From Marinifilaceae bacterium (GTDB lineage Bacteria; Bacteroidota; Bacteroidia; Bacteroidales; Marinifilaceae), in the NCBI GenBank assembly GCA_016936255.1, contig JAFGYE010000107.1, forward strand, positions 106,745 through 170,744: DNA of 64,000 bases, given 5' to 3'. The notes beneath the pieces are model-generated. The model had not been told where the DNA came from, did no database searches, and was given only the letters and a program-made list of their open reading frames with translations. Position numbers and translations under genes: made by a program. Of this stretch, positions 1 to 8,865 are shown piece by piece. The first letter of the stretch is position 1, and each line of letters begins with the position of its first letter.

Positions 1-2445
1 TTTTTTGTAATTATCAAAACGACTAAATTCACAGGTAGCAGTCATGAATAGAGGAAGTTTTGTTGGATTTTTCCAACTTAGAATATCGTCGAGCATTAGA
101 ATGTGTTCATGTGCCAGTCCGTTCTCATTTCCATGCCCGGTGTAGTTCATAAGCAGGTTTCCTTTGTTTATGCTTTCGCCGATTGCCAGATTGACATCAG
201 GATATTCCTGTCCGGCAGAACTTGTTATTTGATCATAATCATCAAGGAAAATTCTTTGTATTTTAAATTGAGGATAGTCAGTTTCTACCTGCACAGCTAA
301 TTTATTGGCATCCCTCATGTGCGTATTATTGTCTTCATCGTCCCCAATAAAACAAATCATGCTTCTCCAATCACCCCATTCTGAATTGTTGTAGTTTAAA
401 ATTTTACTGGTAACAATTTGTGCTTCTTCGGCTGTGTTTACAGGGAAACGCCCAATGCCTATATCTACCATACCAGTTGCCTCGCCTTCATCATCATCAA
501 GCAGTCCGAAGAAATCATCGGTAACAAAAGATTGAGTTGGACTTAAAGAATTTTCTGATTGATAGGTAAGAATCTGGTTTGTATTGTTTTCGCGGTCAGA
601 TTTATTATCAAATGAGCCATCGCCAAAAAGTAAAAGATATTTGGGAAGATTCTCTTCACTTGTCGATCGATCGTAAAACATTTTCACAAAATTACGAATG
701 GCGCTCACGTCAGGAGAACCTGATGAAAACTCATTGTAGATCTCCTTCGGATCAACAATAGTAACTTTTAAATTGTCCTTGGTTCTGTGAAAATCTGCAA
801 TTTGACTGGCGTAAGACAAAAACTTGGAAGGACTAATGATAATCATATCTGTTTGAGCCAAAGCATGCAAATTTTGATTTTTAACCGATTCAATAATAAT
901 TGGTGTAGGGAAATTTCCATTTGGATCACAGGCAACATATTCTTTTAAAGAACTGGCATCTGCAGTAAAAGATGTTGTGTTGTTACTGTAATTAGCAGAT
1001 ATGATTTTTGCAGATTGAGGAGTGGTGACATCCCAAATTTGAATTTTGTCATTTGTATTTTGAAGAGAAAATAATGCATTGTTGCCTGCACCAACGGTTT
1101 TCGAATCCCTAAATGCCATTTGATTGTTGGTGAAAATCAAATTTCGTCTGACATTTACCCGAAGAAAGTTTAACCATCCTTTCGACGAAGGAGAGCTTTT
1201 TGCATAATCCAGGATCAATTCGAAATTAGCCGAGGAAGGAGTGAAATTTATAAATTTCTTTTCGATACTAGATGCATAACTGGCTGTATAGCTTCCCGTA
1301 TTAACCGATGGAATTTCTACTTCTCCAATTGAATTCGTTCCGGAAAGCAGGCTGAATTTTGTTGCGGACGATGATCTGGCCACCAAATTTGTACTAATTG
1401 AAAGAGGTTCGCCTGTTTTTAGGTTTGGGAATGAAAAATTGAAAGAATAATTTGTTGTAACATCAAAAGTATTTCCGAGCCAAAGTCTGCCACTCTCCAA
1501 AAGATTAATATTGTCTTGATCAAATACAGCGTAATCATCAAATCCGGTAACATTTATATTTGATGAAGGTAAGGATGTTGCCGATTGAATGAGAGTCGGA
1601 CTTCCCATGTCGGAGCTAAGAAAATAATGTGAAAATTTGGAATACAAATGATTTTCATGAACGAATTCCCCGGCAGTTTTATCAAATCTCCACGATCTTG
1701 GTCCTTTGGCATAAAAGAGGATGAAATCACCTGAATTAAAAATGCCATCACTTCCTTTATCCATGTAAATGGGATTGTTTGGCAAATCATCCAGGCTATC
1801 TTCGTTGTTCATCTTTGGAAGCATTCCACCTCCAGAACCATAGATCCGGATATTTTCAGGATTGGAAATACCCATTTCGATTAATTGGGAATAGGTAATC
1901 TTATGCACAGCAGTGGTGTCAATTGCAATTTTCACCCATTTTCCGGATTGAAGAACAGAGCTGTTGACGTAAGATTTGCTTTGCTTTGTTGATTTAATCT
2001 GACTTTTTTTCTGAAATTTCAGTGAGAATCGAATCAATTTTTCGAGTTGGCCTGTTAAAGGATTCTTCCGTATGGGCGTAAATTTAACTTGTTGGTAATT
2101 TTGTTTTCGAATAACAACTGTGTTAATTGAAGGTTTTATTGTGTTGGGGATTGTTTTATTTCGTAAAATCTGCCTTTCAGCGGAACTTAATAATTTAAAT
2201 TCCGTATCAAGTAACTCAACTGTGAATAAATCGTTGGTTGAACCTGTTAATTGAAGGTATGAATATTCTGGCAACCAAAAGTTGTTCGCATCTAAAGAAG
2301 CTCCTGTAAAAGTTAGGGTGTTAATTTTTTCTCCAGTAGGATAGGCAATTAAACTTTCTGTCCAATCCAAATTAATTGGAGTTGTAGTTTGTGAAAATGA
2401 ACTAACACTTATAATGGAGAAAAGTAATATTATCAGATAGCGCAT
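1..2445 (-). CDS. porU: Type IX secretion system sortase PorU, N-terminal 815 residues (runs off the left edge)
   Basis: The reverse-strand frame opens with ATG at 2445 and stays open to base 1, giving 815 codons; family members are usually about 1100-1300 residues, so the C-terminus lies outside the window. The N-terminus is a signal peptide (MRYLIILLFSIISVSSFSQ). Around residue 200 it has the PorU-typical stretch PENIRIYGSGGGMLP. Near the edge it shows the gingipain-like (C25) catalytic signatures NYTGHGNENG, with the His at about residue 771, and TATCEFSRFD, with the Cys at about residue 805. PorU is the outer-membrane-associated sortase that removes the C-terminal signal of type IX cargo and attaches the cargo to the cell surface. 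It is divergent from gldJ; porU and gldJ are also close together in Flavobacterium (family knowledge). Confidence 0.93.
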   Translation of the reverse strand, partial: MRYLIILLFSIISVSSFSQTTTPINLDWTESLIAYPTGEKINTLTFTGASLDANNFWLPEYSYLQLTGSTNDLFTVELLDTEFKLLSSAERQILRNKTIPNTIKPSINTVVIRKQNYQQVKFTPIRKNPLTGQLEKLIRFSLKFQKKSQIKSTKQSKSYVNSSVLQSGKWVKIAIDTTAVHKITYSQLIEMGISNPENIRIYGSGGGMLPKMNNEDSLDDLPNNPIYMDKGSDGIFNSGDFILFYAKGPRSWRFDKTAGEFVHENHLYSKFSHYFLSSDMGSPTLIQSATSLPSSNINVTGFDDYAVFDQDNINLLESGRLWLGNTFDVTTNYSFNFSFPNLKTGEPLSISTNLVARSSSATKFSLLSGTNSIGEVEIPSVNTGSYTASYASSIEKKFINFTPSSANFELILDYAKSSPSSKGWLNFLRVNVRRNLIFTNNQMAFRDSKTVGAGNNALFSLQNTNDKIQIWDVTTPQSAKIISANYSNNTTSFTADASSLKEYVACDPNGNFPTPIIIESVKNQNLHALAQTDMIIISPSKFLSYASQIADFHRTKDNLKVTIVDPKEIYNEFSSGSPDVSAIRNFVKMFYDRSTSEENLPKYLLLFGDGSFDNKSDRENNTNQILTYQSENSLSPTQSFVTDDFFGLLDDDEGEATGMVDIGIGRFPVNTAEEAQIVTSKILNYNNSEWGDWRSMICFIGDDEDNNTHMRDANKLAVQVETDYPQFKIQRIFLDDYDQITSSAGQEYPDVNLAIGESINKGNLLMNYTGHGNENGLAHEHILMLDDILSWKNPTKLPLFMTATCEFSRFDNYKK

Positions 2446-2806
2446 AAATTATTACAGGTATTTTACATCTAGATTAAACAAATTGGCAATTTGTGAGAAT
2501 TTCGGGTATGCAAAATAAGCAAAACTTAAGACAAAGTCGAGAAAAGATATTAAGATAAAGGGAAGACTTTTCTTTGGGATCAAAGCGTATGTTTTTTTAA
2601 ATTTGTTTTGTATCAGACAGTTAGGTTAATAGAGATGTTCAAGTGCTTATTCTGTATGTGATCAATGATTTTTTTGAACTGAATTATTCGTTTTAAATGT
2701 TAAATGATTTTGTAAAAAAGTAAAATTAAATACAATAAACTCTGTACTCTTTTAGTTATATTTGTTGAGTTAAGTATTTTTTGAGATAAACTACATTCAA
2801 TCTATT
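2446..2806. promoter_or_regulatory. Divergent porU/gldJ intergenic region with a possible gldJ -7 element
   Basis: This 361-base AT-rich stretch separates the two divergent secretion/motility genes and shows no coding frame. On the plus strand TATATTTG at 2757-2764 fits the Bacteroidota -7 consensus TAnnTTTG about 45 bases before the gldJ ATG. I see no convincing TTTG -33 box at the right spacing, so this is a weak promoter call. Confidence 0.35.
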
Positions 2807-4330
2807 ATGAAATTAAAATCGAGCATTATTCTCTTTGTTTTTGCAATTTCACTGATGATATTACCATCATGTTCGAAAGTGAAAAATCTTGTAGGAAAGG
2901 GAGAAAAATCTAAAACCACAGGTTGGGCTTATAACGAGCCTGAGAATGGAGGTTTTGAATATCATAGCGGTTTTCAGCAAGAAACTGGTCCTGGTCTGAA
3001 ATTTATTCAGGGTGGTACATTTACTATGGGAAGAACACAACAGGACGTGATGTATGATTGGAACAATGTTCCAAGAAGAGTTACAGTTCCTTCTTTTTAT
3101 ATTGATGAGACAGAGGTTCGAAATGTTGATTATTTAGAGTACTTACATTGGATTAAGAGAGTATTTGTTTCTTACCCAGAGGTTTACAGAAAGGCATTAC
3201 CCGATACTTTAGTTTGGCGTGATGAACTTGCTTACAACGAGCCTTACGTAAATAATTACCTTCGTCATCCAGCTTATGGAGAATATCCTGTAGTTGGGGT
3301 AAGTTGGGAACAAGCAGTTGATTTTTGCGAATGGCGTACCGATCGTGTAAATGAAAGAATTCTTATTGATAAAGGAATTTTGAATAATGATCCTACTCAA
3401 CGGGATGAAAATAATTTCAATACTGAAGCTTATTTGGCTGGGCAGTACGAAGGTGCTGTGAATAAGAATCTTACGGATTTAAATCCGGATAACGAAGAAA
3501 GATCGGTTCGATGGAGTGACGGTATGTTGCTTCCTAAATATCGTCTTCCTTCCGAAGCAGAGTGGGAATATGCTGCGGCTGCTTTAATTGGAAATTCACA
3601 GGATGAAAGAATTACTGACCGTAAAATTTTCCCATGGAACGGGCATTGGGTTAGAAATGATCAGAAAAAAGATCGCGGTCAGATGATGGCTAACTTTGCA
3701 CGTGGACGTGGTGATTACATGGGAACAGCTGGAGCATTAAATGATGCAGGTGATATTACGGTTCCTGTAAATTCATTCTGGCCTAACGATTTTGGATTGT
3801 ACTGTATGGCAGGTAATGTAAGCGAATGGGTTGCTGATGTTTATCGTCCTATGTCGCCTGAAGATATTTCGGAATTTAATCCTTACAGAGGAAATGTTTT
3901 TAAAACTGCTGTTAGAGATGAAGAAGGAAATATTGCAGAGAAAGATAGCTTAGGAAGAATTCGTTACAGAAATCAGAAAGATGAGGAGTTGGTAGGCCGT
4001 GAGAATTACAAAACTGCGGATAATAGAAATTATCGGGATGGTGATGTTGAATCAAGTATCGTTTCAGATTATACATGGAATAATCCGGAACATCAGGCTG
4101 CAGGTTCTAGTCGTATGTATGTTCAGGGCAGAGGTCAGAACGGAAGCGATTTTAGTTCCATGGTAACTGATGATTCCCGTGTATACAAAGGAGGTTCATG
4201 GAAAGATCGTGCTTACTGGATGTCACCGGGTTCGCGTCGCTTTTTAAATCAGAAAGAAGCGCGTGACGATATTGGATTCCGATGTGCAATGACTCATGTA
4301 GGACATCCTGCAAATAAAAAGACAAAGTAG
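2807..4330 (+). CDS. gldJ: Gliding motility / type IX secretion lipoprotein GldJ
   Basis: 507 residues. The N-terminus is a lipoprotein signal ending in LPSC (Cys 22). The body is an FGE/SUMF1-like fold, as in GldJ and GldK: GGTFTMGRTQQD near residue 62, YRLPSEAEWEYAA near residue 245, AGNVSEWVADVYRP near residue 338, and a C-terminal YKGGSWKDRAYW...GFRCAM block. GldJ is an outer-membrane-associated lipoprotein needed to stabilise the GldK-containing ring of the type IX system. The call of GldJ over GldK rests on the neighbours: divergent porU upstream and murF immediately downstream match the known gldJ locus of Flavobacterium. It is not a sulfatase-maturation enzyme, since it is secreted and sits in a secretion locus. 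A rho-independent terminator follows. Confidence 0.9.
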   Translation: MKLKSSIILFVFAISLMILPSCSKVKNLVGKGEKSKTTGWAYNEPENGGFEYHSGFQQETGPGLKFIQGGTFTMGRTQQDVMYDWNNVPRRVTVPSFYIDETEVRNVDYLEYLHWIKRVFVSYPEVYRKALPDTLVWRDELAYNEPYVNNYLRHPAYGEYPVVGVSWEQAVDFCEWRTDRVNERILIDKGILNNDPTQRDENNFNTEAYLAGQYEGAVNKNLTDLNPDNEERSVRWSDGMLLPKYRLPSEAEWEYAAAALIGNSQDERITDRKIFPWNGHWVRNDQKKDRGQMMANFARGRGDYMGTAGALNDAGDITVPVNSFWPNDFGLYCMAGNVSEWVADVYRPMSPEDISEFNPYRGNVFKTAVRDEEGNIAEKDSLGRIRYRNQKDEELVGRENYKTADNRNYRDGDVESSIVSDYTWNNPEHQAAGSSRMYVQGRGQNGSDFSSMVTDDSRVYKGGSWKDRAYWMSPGSRRFLNQKEARDDIGFRCAMTHVGHPANKKTK

Positions 4331-4348
4331 TTAAATCTTAAATATTTT

Positions 4349-4380
4349 TAAACCCCATCTTGAAAGGATGGGGTTTTTTG
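4349..4380 (+). terminator. Rho-independent terminator after gldJ
   Basis: The arms AAACCCCATC and GATGGGGTTT enclose a 7-base loop and are followed by a T run. It lies between the gldJ stop and the murF start, so murF probably has its own promoter or depends on readthrough. Confidence 0.85.
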
Positions 4381-4429
4381 TTGGAAATTGCTAATTTCGT
4401 TTGTCGAACCAAATCTGAAAAAGAATACA

Positions 4430-5719
4430 ATGCAATTGTCAAATATTTACCTTCTTTTTAAGGAACATCCAATAGTCGTAACAGATACCAGAAAGATTGT
4501 TCCCAATTCAATTTTCTTTGCTTTGAAAGGCGATAATTTCAATGGGAATCAATTTGCCATGTCTGCAATTGAAAAAGGTTGTGAGTATGCAATTGTTGAT
4601 GAAAAGGAATATGCAGTTGATAATCGTTTTGTTTTGGTTGAAGATGTATTGGCGACACTTCAGGATTTAGCCAGAGAGCACAGAAGGCAACTAAACATTC
4701 CGATTCTTGCTATTACAGGAACCAATGGGAAAACGACAACGAAGGAATTGATTCATGAGGTTTTGCGGCGAAAGTTTAGAACGGTTGCTACAATTGGAAA
4801 TCTTAATAATCATATTGGTGTTCCGTTAACTCTTCTTTCTATGAATGAGGAAACTGAATTTGGAATCGTTGAAATGGGAGCCAATCATCCAGGAGAGATT
4901 CAGCAGTTGTGCGAAATTGCTGAGCCTGATTATGGAATCATAACAAATGTTGGAAAAGCGCATCTGGAAGGATTTGGTTCATTTGAAGGTGTTATAGCAA
5001 CAAAAAAAGAGTTGTATGATTTCATTTTTAAGAATGGAGGAAAGGTGTTTATTAATGCTGATAACGATTACCTGACTGAAATGTTGAATGCTCAGGAATC
5101 CATTAGTTATGGAAATTCGGAGAATGCATTTTCCAAGGCAAAATTTATACAGGCTGAACCATATCTGGTTTTAGAAATTAGATCAGCAATTGGGAAATTG
5201 TATATAAAAACAAAACTGATTGGTGCTTATAATTTTGAAAATGCTTTGGCTGCGGTAACAGTAGGACGATATTTTAAAATCAATGAAATTGAGATAAAAG
5301 ACGCACTGGAAAAGTATGTTCCCAGTAACAATAGATCGCAATTGAAGAAAACCGAGAAAAATGTATTGTTTCTGGATGCATATAACGCGAATCCAACAAG
5401 TATGAAGGCTGCTATTGAGAATTTTGCAGGTATGATGAGAAAAAATAAAGTCATTATTCTTGGTGATATGTTGGAACTGGGTTCTGATGCCCGTAAAGAA
5501 CATTTGGATTTATTACAGTTGATTCAAGATCGGCAATTGCAATCCGTATTTTTAGTTGGTGAGATTTTTACAGAAGTGAATTCTAATAAGCAGTTCAAAA
5601 CATTTAAGAACACTGCGGAATTAATTTTGGAGCTTGAGAAGACTGAACTGCTAAACCAGTATATTCTAATTAAAGGATCAAGAGGAATTCGTTTGGAGCA
5701 GGTAATTGAAAAATTGTAA
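4430..5719 (+). CDS. murF: UDP-N-acetylmuramoyl-tripeptide--D-alanyl-D-alanine ligase MurF
   Basis: 429 residues from the ATG at 4430; an in-frame TTG at 4388 would overlap the upstream terminator region and adds nonconserved residues. MurF is the cytoplasmic ATP-dependent ligase that adds D-Ala-D-Ala to the UDP-MurNAc-tripeptide, the last cytoplasmic peptide step of peptidoglycan synthesis. Visible marks: the P-loop GTNGKTTTKE at residues 97-106, NLNNHIGVPLTLL, the EMGANHPGEI block, and the DAYNANPTSMKAA motif of the C-terminal domain. Length is normal for the family. The next gene starts 2 bases after the stop, so the two are probably cotranscribed. Confidence 0.95.
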   Translation: MQLSNIYLLFKEHPIVVTDTRKIVPNSIFFALKGDNFNGNQFAMSAIEKGCEYAIVDEKEYAVDNRFVLVEDVLATLQDLAREHRRQLNIPILAITGTNGKTTTKELIHEVLRRKFRTVATIGNLNNHIGVPLTLLSMNEETEFGIVEMGANHPGEIQQLCEIAEPDYGIITNVGKAHLEGFGSFEGVIATKKELYDFIFKNGGKVFINADNDYLTEMLNAQESISYGNSENAFSKAKFIQAEPYLVLEIRSAIGKLYIKTKLIGAYNFENALAAVTVGRYFKINEIEIKDALEKYVPSNNRSQLKKTEKNVLFLDAYNANPTSMKAAIENFAGMMRKNKVIILGDMLELGSDARKEHLDLLQLIQDRQLQSVFLVGEIFTEVNSNKQFKTFKNTAELILELEKTELLNQYILIKGSRGIRLEQVIEKL

Positions 5720-5721
5720 GT

Positions 5722-6048
5722 ATGGCTATCGCGTGGGTTTATTTGATTATTGCAGGATTGTTTGAAGCTGTTTGGGCTATCGGATTGAAATATGCTGAAG
5801 GATTTACTAAGTTTTGGCCTAGTGTGATTACGATTGTTGCAATGGCAATAAGTCTGTATTTTCTTGCTTTGGCGATAAAAACCTTGCCTTTAGGCACAGC
5901 TTATGCCGTATGGACAGGAATAGGAGCATTTTCGACCGCAATTTTGGGAATTGTACTGTTCAGCGAGCCAATTCATTTCTCAAGAATATTCTTTTTACTT
6001 TTACTTATGGTTTCAATTATTGGTCTTAAATTCACTGCGGCCAACTAA
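5722..6048 (+). CDS. Small multidrug resistance family transporter, Gdx/SugE type (guanidinium exporter)
   Basis: 108 residues with four hydrophobic helices, the standard SMR size. The first helix carries the conserved membrane Glu (E15, in GLFEAVWAIGLKYAEGF), and the WAIGLKY string is typical of the SugE/Gdx branch rather than the EmrE branch. Gdx proteins exchange guanidinium for protons in the inner membrane as antiparallel dimers (family knowledge). The start lies just after the murF stop, so it is probably the tail of that transcript. No guanidine riboswitch is seen. Substrate is inferred from subfamily signature only. Confidence 0.85.
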   Translation: MAIAWVYLIIAGLFEAVWAIGLKYAEGFTKFWPSVITIVAMAISLYFLALAIKTLPLGTAYAVWTGIGAFSTAILGIVLFSEPIHFSRIFFLLLLMVSIIGLKFTAAN

Positions 6049-6064
6049 TTAATAATCCTTAATT

Positions 6065-7087
6065 TTAGAAAGTAATGTTGGAGAAGTGCTTTTTCTTTCT
6101 TACGTAAAAATCAAAAATAATACTGTTTTTATACATTTCCCTGTGATCTGTTTTAGTGATAAAGGGAATCATCTTTTTGCGTTTTTCTCTCATTTTTGAG
6201 AACATGGAATAGTAGGAGAGATGAGCTTTAAAAACAGCACCAAAATTTGAAAATTCGCCACTCAAAAGAAATTTCATTGCTGCGACACCATCCAATATCA
6301 TTCTTTGCAGGAGAATGGAACAGAATTTATTTTTAGGAAGATTTTTATGCAACATGAATAGGTTGTTGCGGAAATTTAAATAGAGTTTCCTTGAGCTGTG
6401 GTTTGGTAAGGTGGCTCCTCCAACATGATAAACTGTTGATTTTGGTTCTGCGATTATCCGGTATCCCTGATTTTTTATTCTCCAACACAAATCAATTTCT
6501 TCCATGTGAGCAAAAAAGTCACCATCCAATCCGCCTGTTTTTTTGTAAACGTCAGCACGAATGAAGAGAGAGGCGCCACTAGCCCAGAAAATATCAAGTT
6601 CTGAGTTGTATTGATTGTGATCGCTTTCGATTTGATCCAGTATTCTACCACGGCAAAAAGGATAGCCTAAATAGTCAATAAAACCACCTGACGCGCCAGC
6701 GTATTCAAATTCCGTTTTATTGTGATAAGCTTTAATTTTGGGTTGTGCAGCCGCAATGCCTGGATCTTTTTCCAGATGATTGTAAATCGGGTCAAGCCAA
6801 TTTTCTGTAACTTCAACATCCGAATTTAAAAGAACGAAATAGCTGTGTGAGAGTTGCTCCAATGCTTTGTTGTAACCATCAGCAAATCCGTAATTCTTAT
6901 CCAGTTGAATAACCTGAATGTCAGGGTATTCTTTTTTTAAAAATGCTATGGAATCATCACTGGATGCGTTATCTGCAATAATAACATCGGCCCATTCACG
7001 TTTTGAGTGAGCAACAACAGATGGAAGGAATGTTTCTAATAATTTTTTCCCGTTCCAGTTTAGTATTACGATTCCAATTCTATTCAT
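6065..7087 (-). CDS. Glycosyltransferase family 2 (WcaE/rhamnosyltransferase-like)
   Basis: 340 residues. The N-terminal GT-A fold starts GIVILNWNGKKLLETFLPSV and continues with VIIADNASSDDSI, then the metal-binding DxD-like LLNSDVEVTENW near residue 90, and HMEEIDLCWRIKNQGYRI, which is typical of GT2 enzymes that add sugars to lipopolysaccharide or capsule chains. There is a basic C-terminal tail and no transmembrane helix. It is the last gene of the leftward mtaB-suhB-lpxL block, 33 bases after the acyltransferase, which suggests a role in envelope glycolipid assembly. Donor and acceptor cannot be told from sequence. Confidence 0.85.
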   Translation of the reverse strand: MNRIGIVILNWNGKKLLETFLPSVVAHSKREWADVIIADNASSDDSIAFLKKEYPDIQVIQLDKNYGFADGYNKALEQLSHSYFVLLNSDVEVTENWLDPIYNHLEKDPGIAAAQPKIKAYHNKTEFEYAGASGGFIDYLGYPFCRGRILDQIESDHNQYNSELDIFWASGASLFIRADVYKKTGGLDGDFFAHMEEIDLCWRIKNQGYRIIAEPKSTVYHVGGATLPNHSSRKLYLNFRNNLFMLHKNLPKNKFCSILLQRMILDGVAAMKFLLSGEFSNFGAVFKAHLSYYSMFSKMREKRKKMIPFITKTDHREMYKNSIIFDFYVRKKKHFSNITF

Positions 7088-7120
7088 TTTCTTTTAACTG
7101 ATGTATTACAATATAATTAC

Positions 7121-8002
7121 TTATTGTGAGTCTTGTTTTGTGTGTTTCCATCTTTTATGAGACCATAACCAGTATGCTGGCTCCTCTTTGATTATATCTT
7201 CTAACACGCGCGTATGTTTTTCCGTGATTTCAAACTCAGCCGTATCTTTAGGATTATCAAAAAGAGGAATAAAATGTACTTCGTAATATCCCCTTTTTAC
7301 TTTCTTCATATGAACAAAAATTATTGGCTGGTCAAGTTTTTTTGCGATACGTTCAGTTCCCAGCAAAACAGGAGTATCCTGATTGAGAAATTTTGTCCAG
7401 TAGTTGAGGTTGTTTTTGTTTGGTGTTTGATCACCAATAAAAACCGTAACCGTAAACTTATTTTGATTCCGGTAAGAAATCATGGTTCGCAAAGTATCAT
7501 CTTTAGCTAATGGTCTGGCTCCAAAACGTTCTCTTATCTGTAAAAACATTTTATCAAAAACTTTATTGTGAAGGGGTTTGTAGATGGGCAGATAGTATGC
7601 ATCTTTCCATAATGAAAATGATGTCAGCCACTCCCAATTTCCATAGTGCCCAAATACGGTTATAATACTTTTACCAGAGGCTTTGTACCGGTCAAAAATA
7701 TCTGGGTTGTGAAATTTACAGCGTTTTCTAATTTCTTCTTCACTAATTGTCCAAAGTTTTATGGTTTCAATAAATGTATCACAGAAATGACTGTAAAATT
7801 CTTTTCGTATTGCCTTGATTTCTTTTTCAGATTTTTCAGGAAAAGAGTTTTTAAGATTCGAGGTAATAACTTTTTTTCGATATCTAAAAACGTAGCAAAC
7901 AAAAAGAAATACAATGTCTGAAAAGAAGTAAAGTATTGGAAATGGCAAGTAACTTATTAGTCTTACCACACCATATACCATATAGGATAGAAGTTTTATC
8001 AT
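7121..8002 (-). CDS. Lipid A late acyltransferase, LpxL/HtrB family
   Basis: 293 residues. An N-terminal hydrophobic stretch (LISYLPFPILYFFSDIVFLFVCYVF, given in two parts: residues ~15-27 and ~28-40) anchors it in the inner membrane. The family's HxxxxE-type catalytic block is present as FGHYGNWEW near residue 117, followed by YKPLHNKVFDKM, VFIGDQTPNK and a C-terminal PAYWLWSHKRWKHT, a hallmark of LpxL/LpxM acyltransferases. These enzymes transfer a secondary acyl chain from acyl-ACP to a lipid A precursor. It lies between suhB-like and GT2 genes on the same strand with short gaps, consistent with an envelope operon. Confidence 0.88.
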   Translation of the reverse strand: MIKLLSYMVYGVVRLISYLPFPILYFFSDIVFLFVCYVFRYRKKVITSNLKNSFPEKSEKEIKAIRKEFYSHFCDTFIETIKLWTISEEEIRKRCKFHNPDIFDRYKASGKSIITVFGHYGNWEWLTSFSLWKDAYYLPIYKPLHNKVFDKMFLQIRERFGARPLAKDDTLRTMISYRNQNKFTVTVFIGDQTPNKNNLNYWTKFLNQDTPVLLGTERIAKKLDQPIIFVHMKKVKRGYYEVHFIPLFDNPKDTAEFEITEKHTRVLEDIIKEEPAYWLWSHKRWKHTKQDSQ

Positions 8003-8053
8003 TGTAATGAAGTGTGTTTTTATGATTTGCTGAAGCCGGAAAATGCAATAAGT

Positions 8054-8854
8054 TTATTTTATCATGTGTTTAGTCACAACACTTTTAAACTCATCATGAA
8101 CCATTGTATTGCTGGCAATAATTTCTTTTCCAAAGATGAAATTCTTACCTCCTTTAAAATCGCAGACCTTACCGCCGGCTTGTCTTACTATAAATGAACC
8201 GGCAGCAACATCCCAAGCCTGAAGACTATATTCGTAAAAAGCTTCGAATCTACCACAAGCAACATAAGCTAAGTCGGTTGCTGCAGAACCGGGGCGGCGA
8301 ACGCCGTGAGAATTAATAATAAAGTATTCCAAAGAAGCCATAAATGTTTTCAATTGGTAGTAATCGTGGTAGGGAAAACCTGTTGCAATTAAGCTGGAAT
8401 TTATCGAATCGGCCTTTGATACGGTAATTGTTTTGCCATTTAAGTATGCTCCTGATGCTCCTTTCCACGAATAAAAGCATTCGTCAAGGCTAATTTCATA
8501 GATCACTCCCAATACAATTTCGTCGTATTCTTGTAGTGCAATACTAACAGCAAAAGGCGATAATCCATGAATGTAATTTGTTGTTCCGTCAAGCGGATCA
8601 ATAATCCAATTGTAACGTTCTGCGCGATAGGTTTCAGTGCCTTCTTCTGCAATAAAACCTGCATCAGAAAGAATTAGTTTCAATTCTGCAACAATTTTTT
8701 CTTCCGCAGTTTTATCAACATAGGTTACAAAATCTTGTATACCTTTTACTTCTATAACATCAGATTTAATCTTGCTTTGCTGTTCTTTTATGAAAAGACC
8801 AACTTTTCGGGCTATATCATTCGTTTTAAAGCAAAGTTCTTTAAGATTGATCAT
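8054..8854 (-). CDS. Inositol monophosphatase family phosphatase (SuhB-like)
   Basis: 266 residues. It has the Mg-dependent IMPase motifs in order: FIAEEGTE near residue 73, the metal-binding WIIDPLDGTTNYIHG near residues 84-98, and the C-terminal SLQAWDVAAGSFIVRQAGG. The family hydrolyses inositol-1-phosphate or related sugar phosphates; in many bacteria SuhB-type proteins also act in rRNA antitermination, but which role applies here cannot be read from sequence. It starts 11 bases after the mtaB stop and is followed by lpxL 51 bases on, so cotranscription is likely. Confidence 0.88.
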   Translation of the reverse strand: MINLKELCFKTNDIARKVGLFIKEQQSKIKSDVIEVKGIQDFVTYVDKTAEEKIVAELKLILSDAGFIAEEGTETYRAERYNWIIDPLDGTTNYIHGLSPFAVSIALQEYDEIVLGVIYEISLDECFYSWKGASGAYLNGKTITVSKADSINSSLIATGFPYHDYYQLKTFMASLEYFIINSHGVRRPGSAATDLAYVACGRFEAFYEYSLQAWDVAAGSFIVRQAGGKVCDFKGGKNFIFGKEIIASNTMVHDEFKSVVTKHMIK

Positions 8855-8865
8855 GTTTTTATCAT

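Noticed and set aside
2807..4330. Formylglycine-generating enzyme or sulfatase modifier
   Set aside because: The fold is shared, but a lipoprotein signal and the porU-gldJ-murF neighbourhood identify GldJ.
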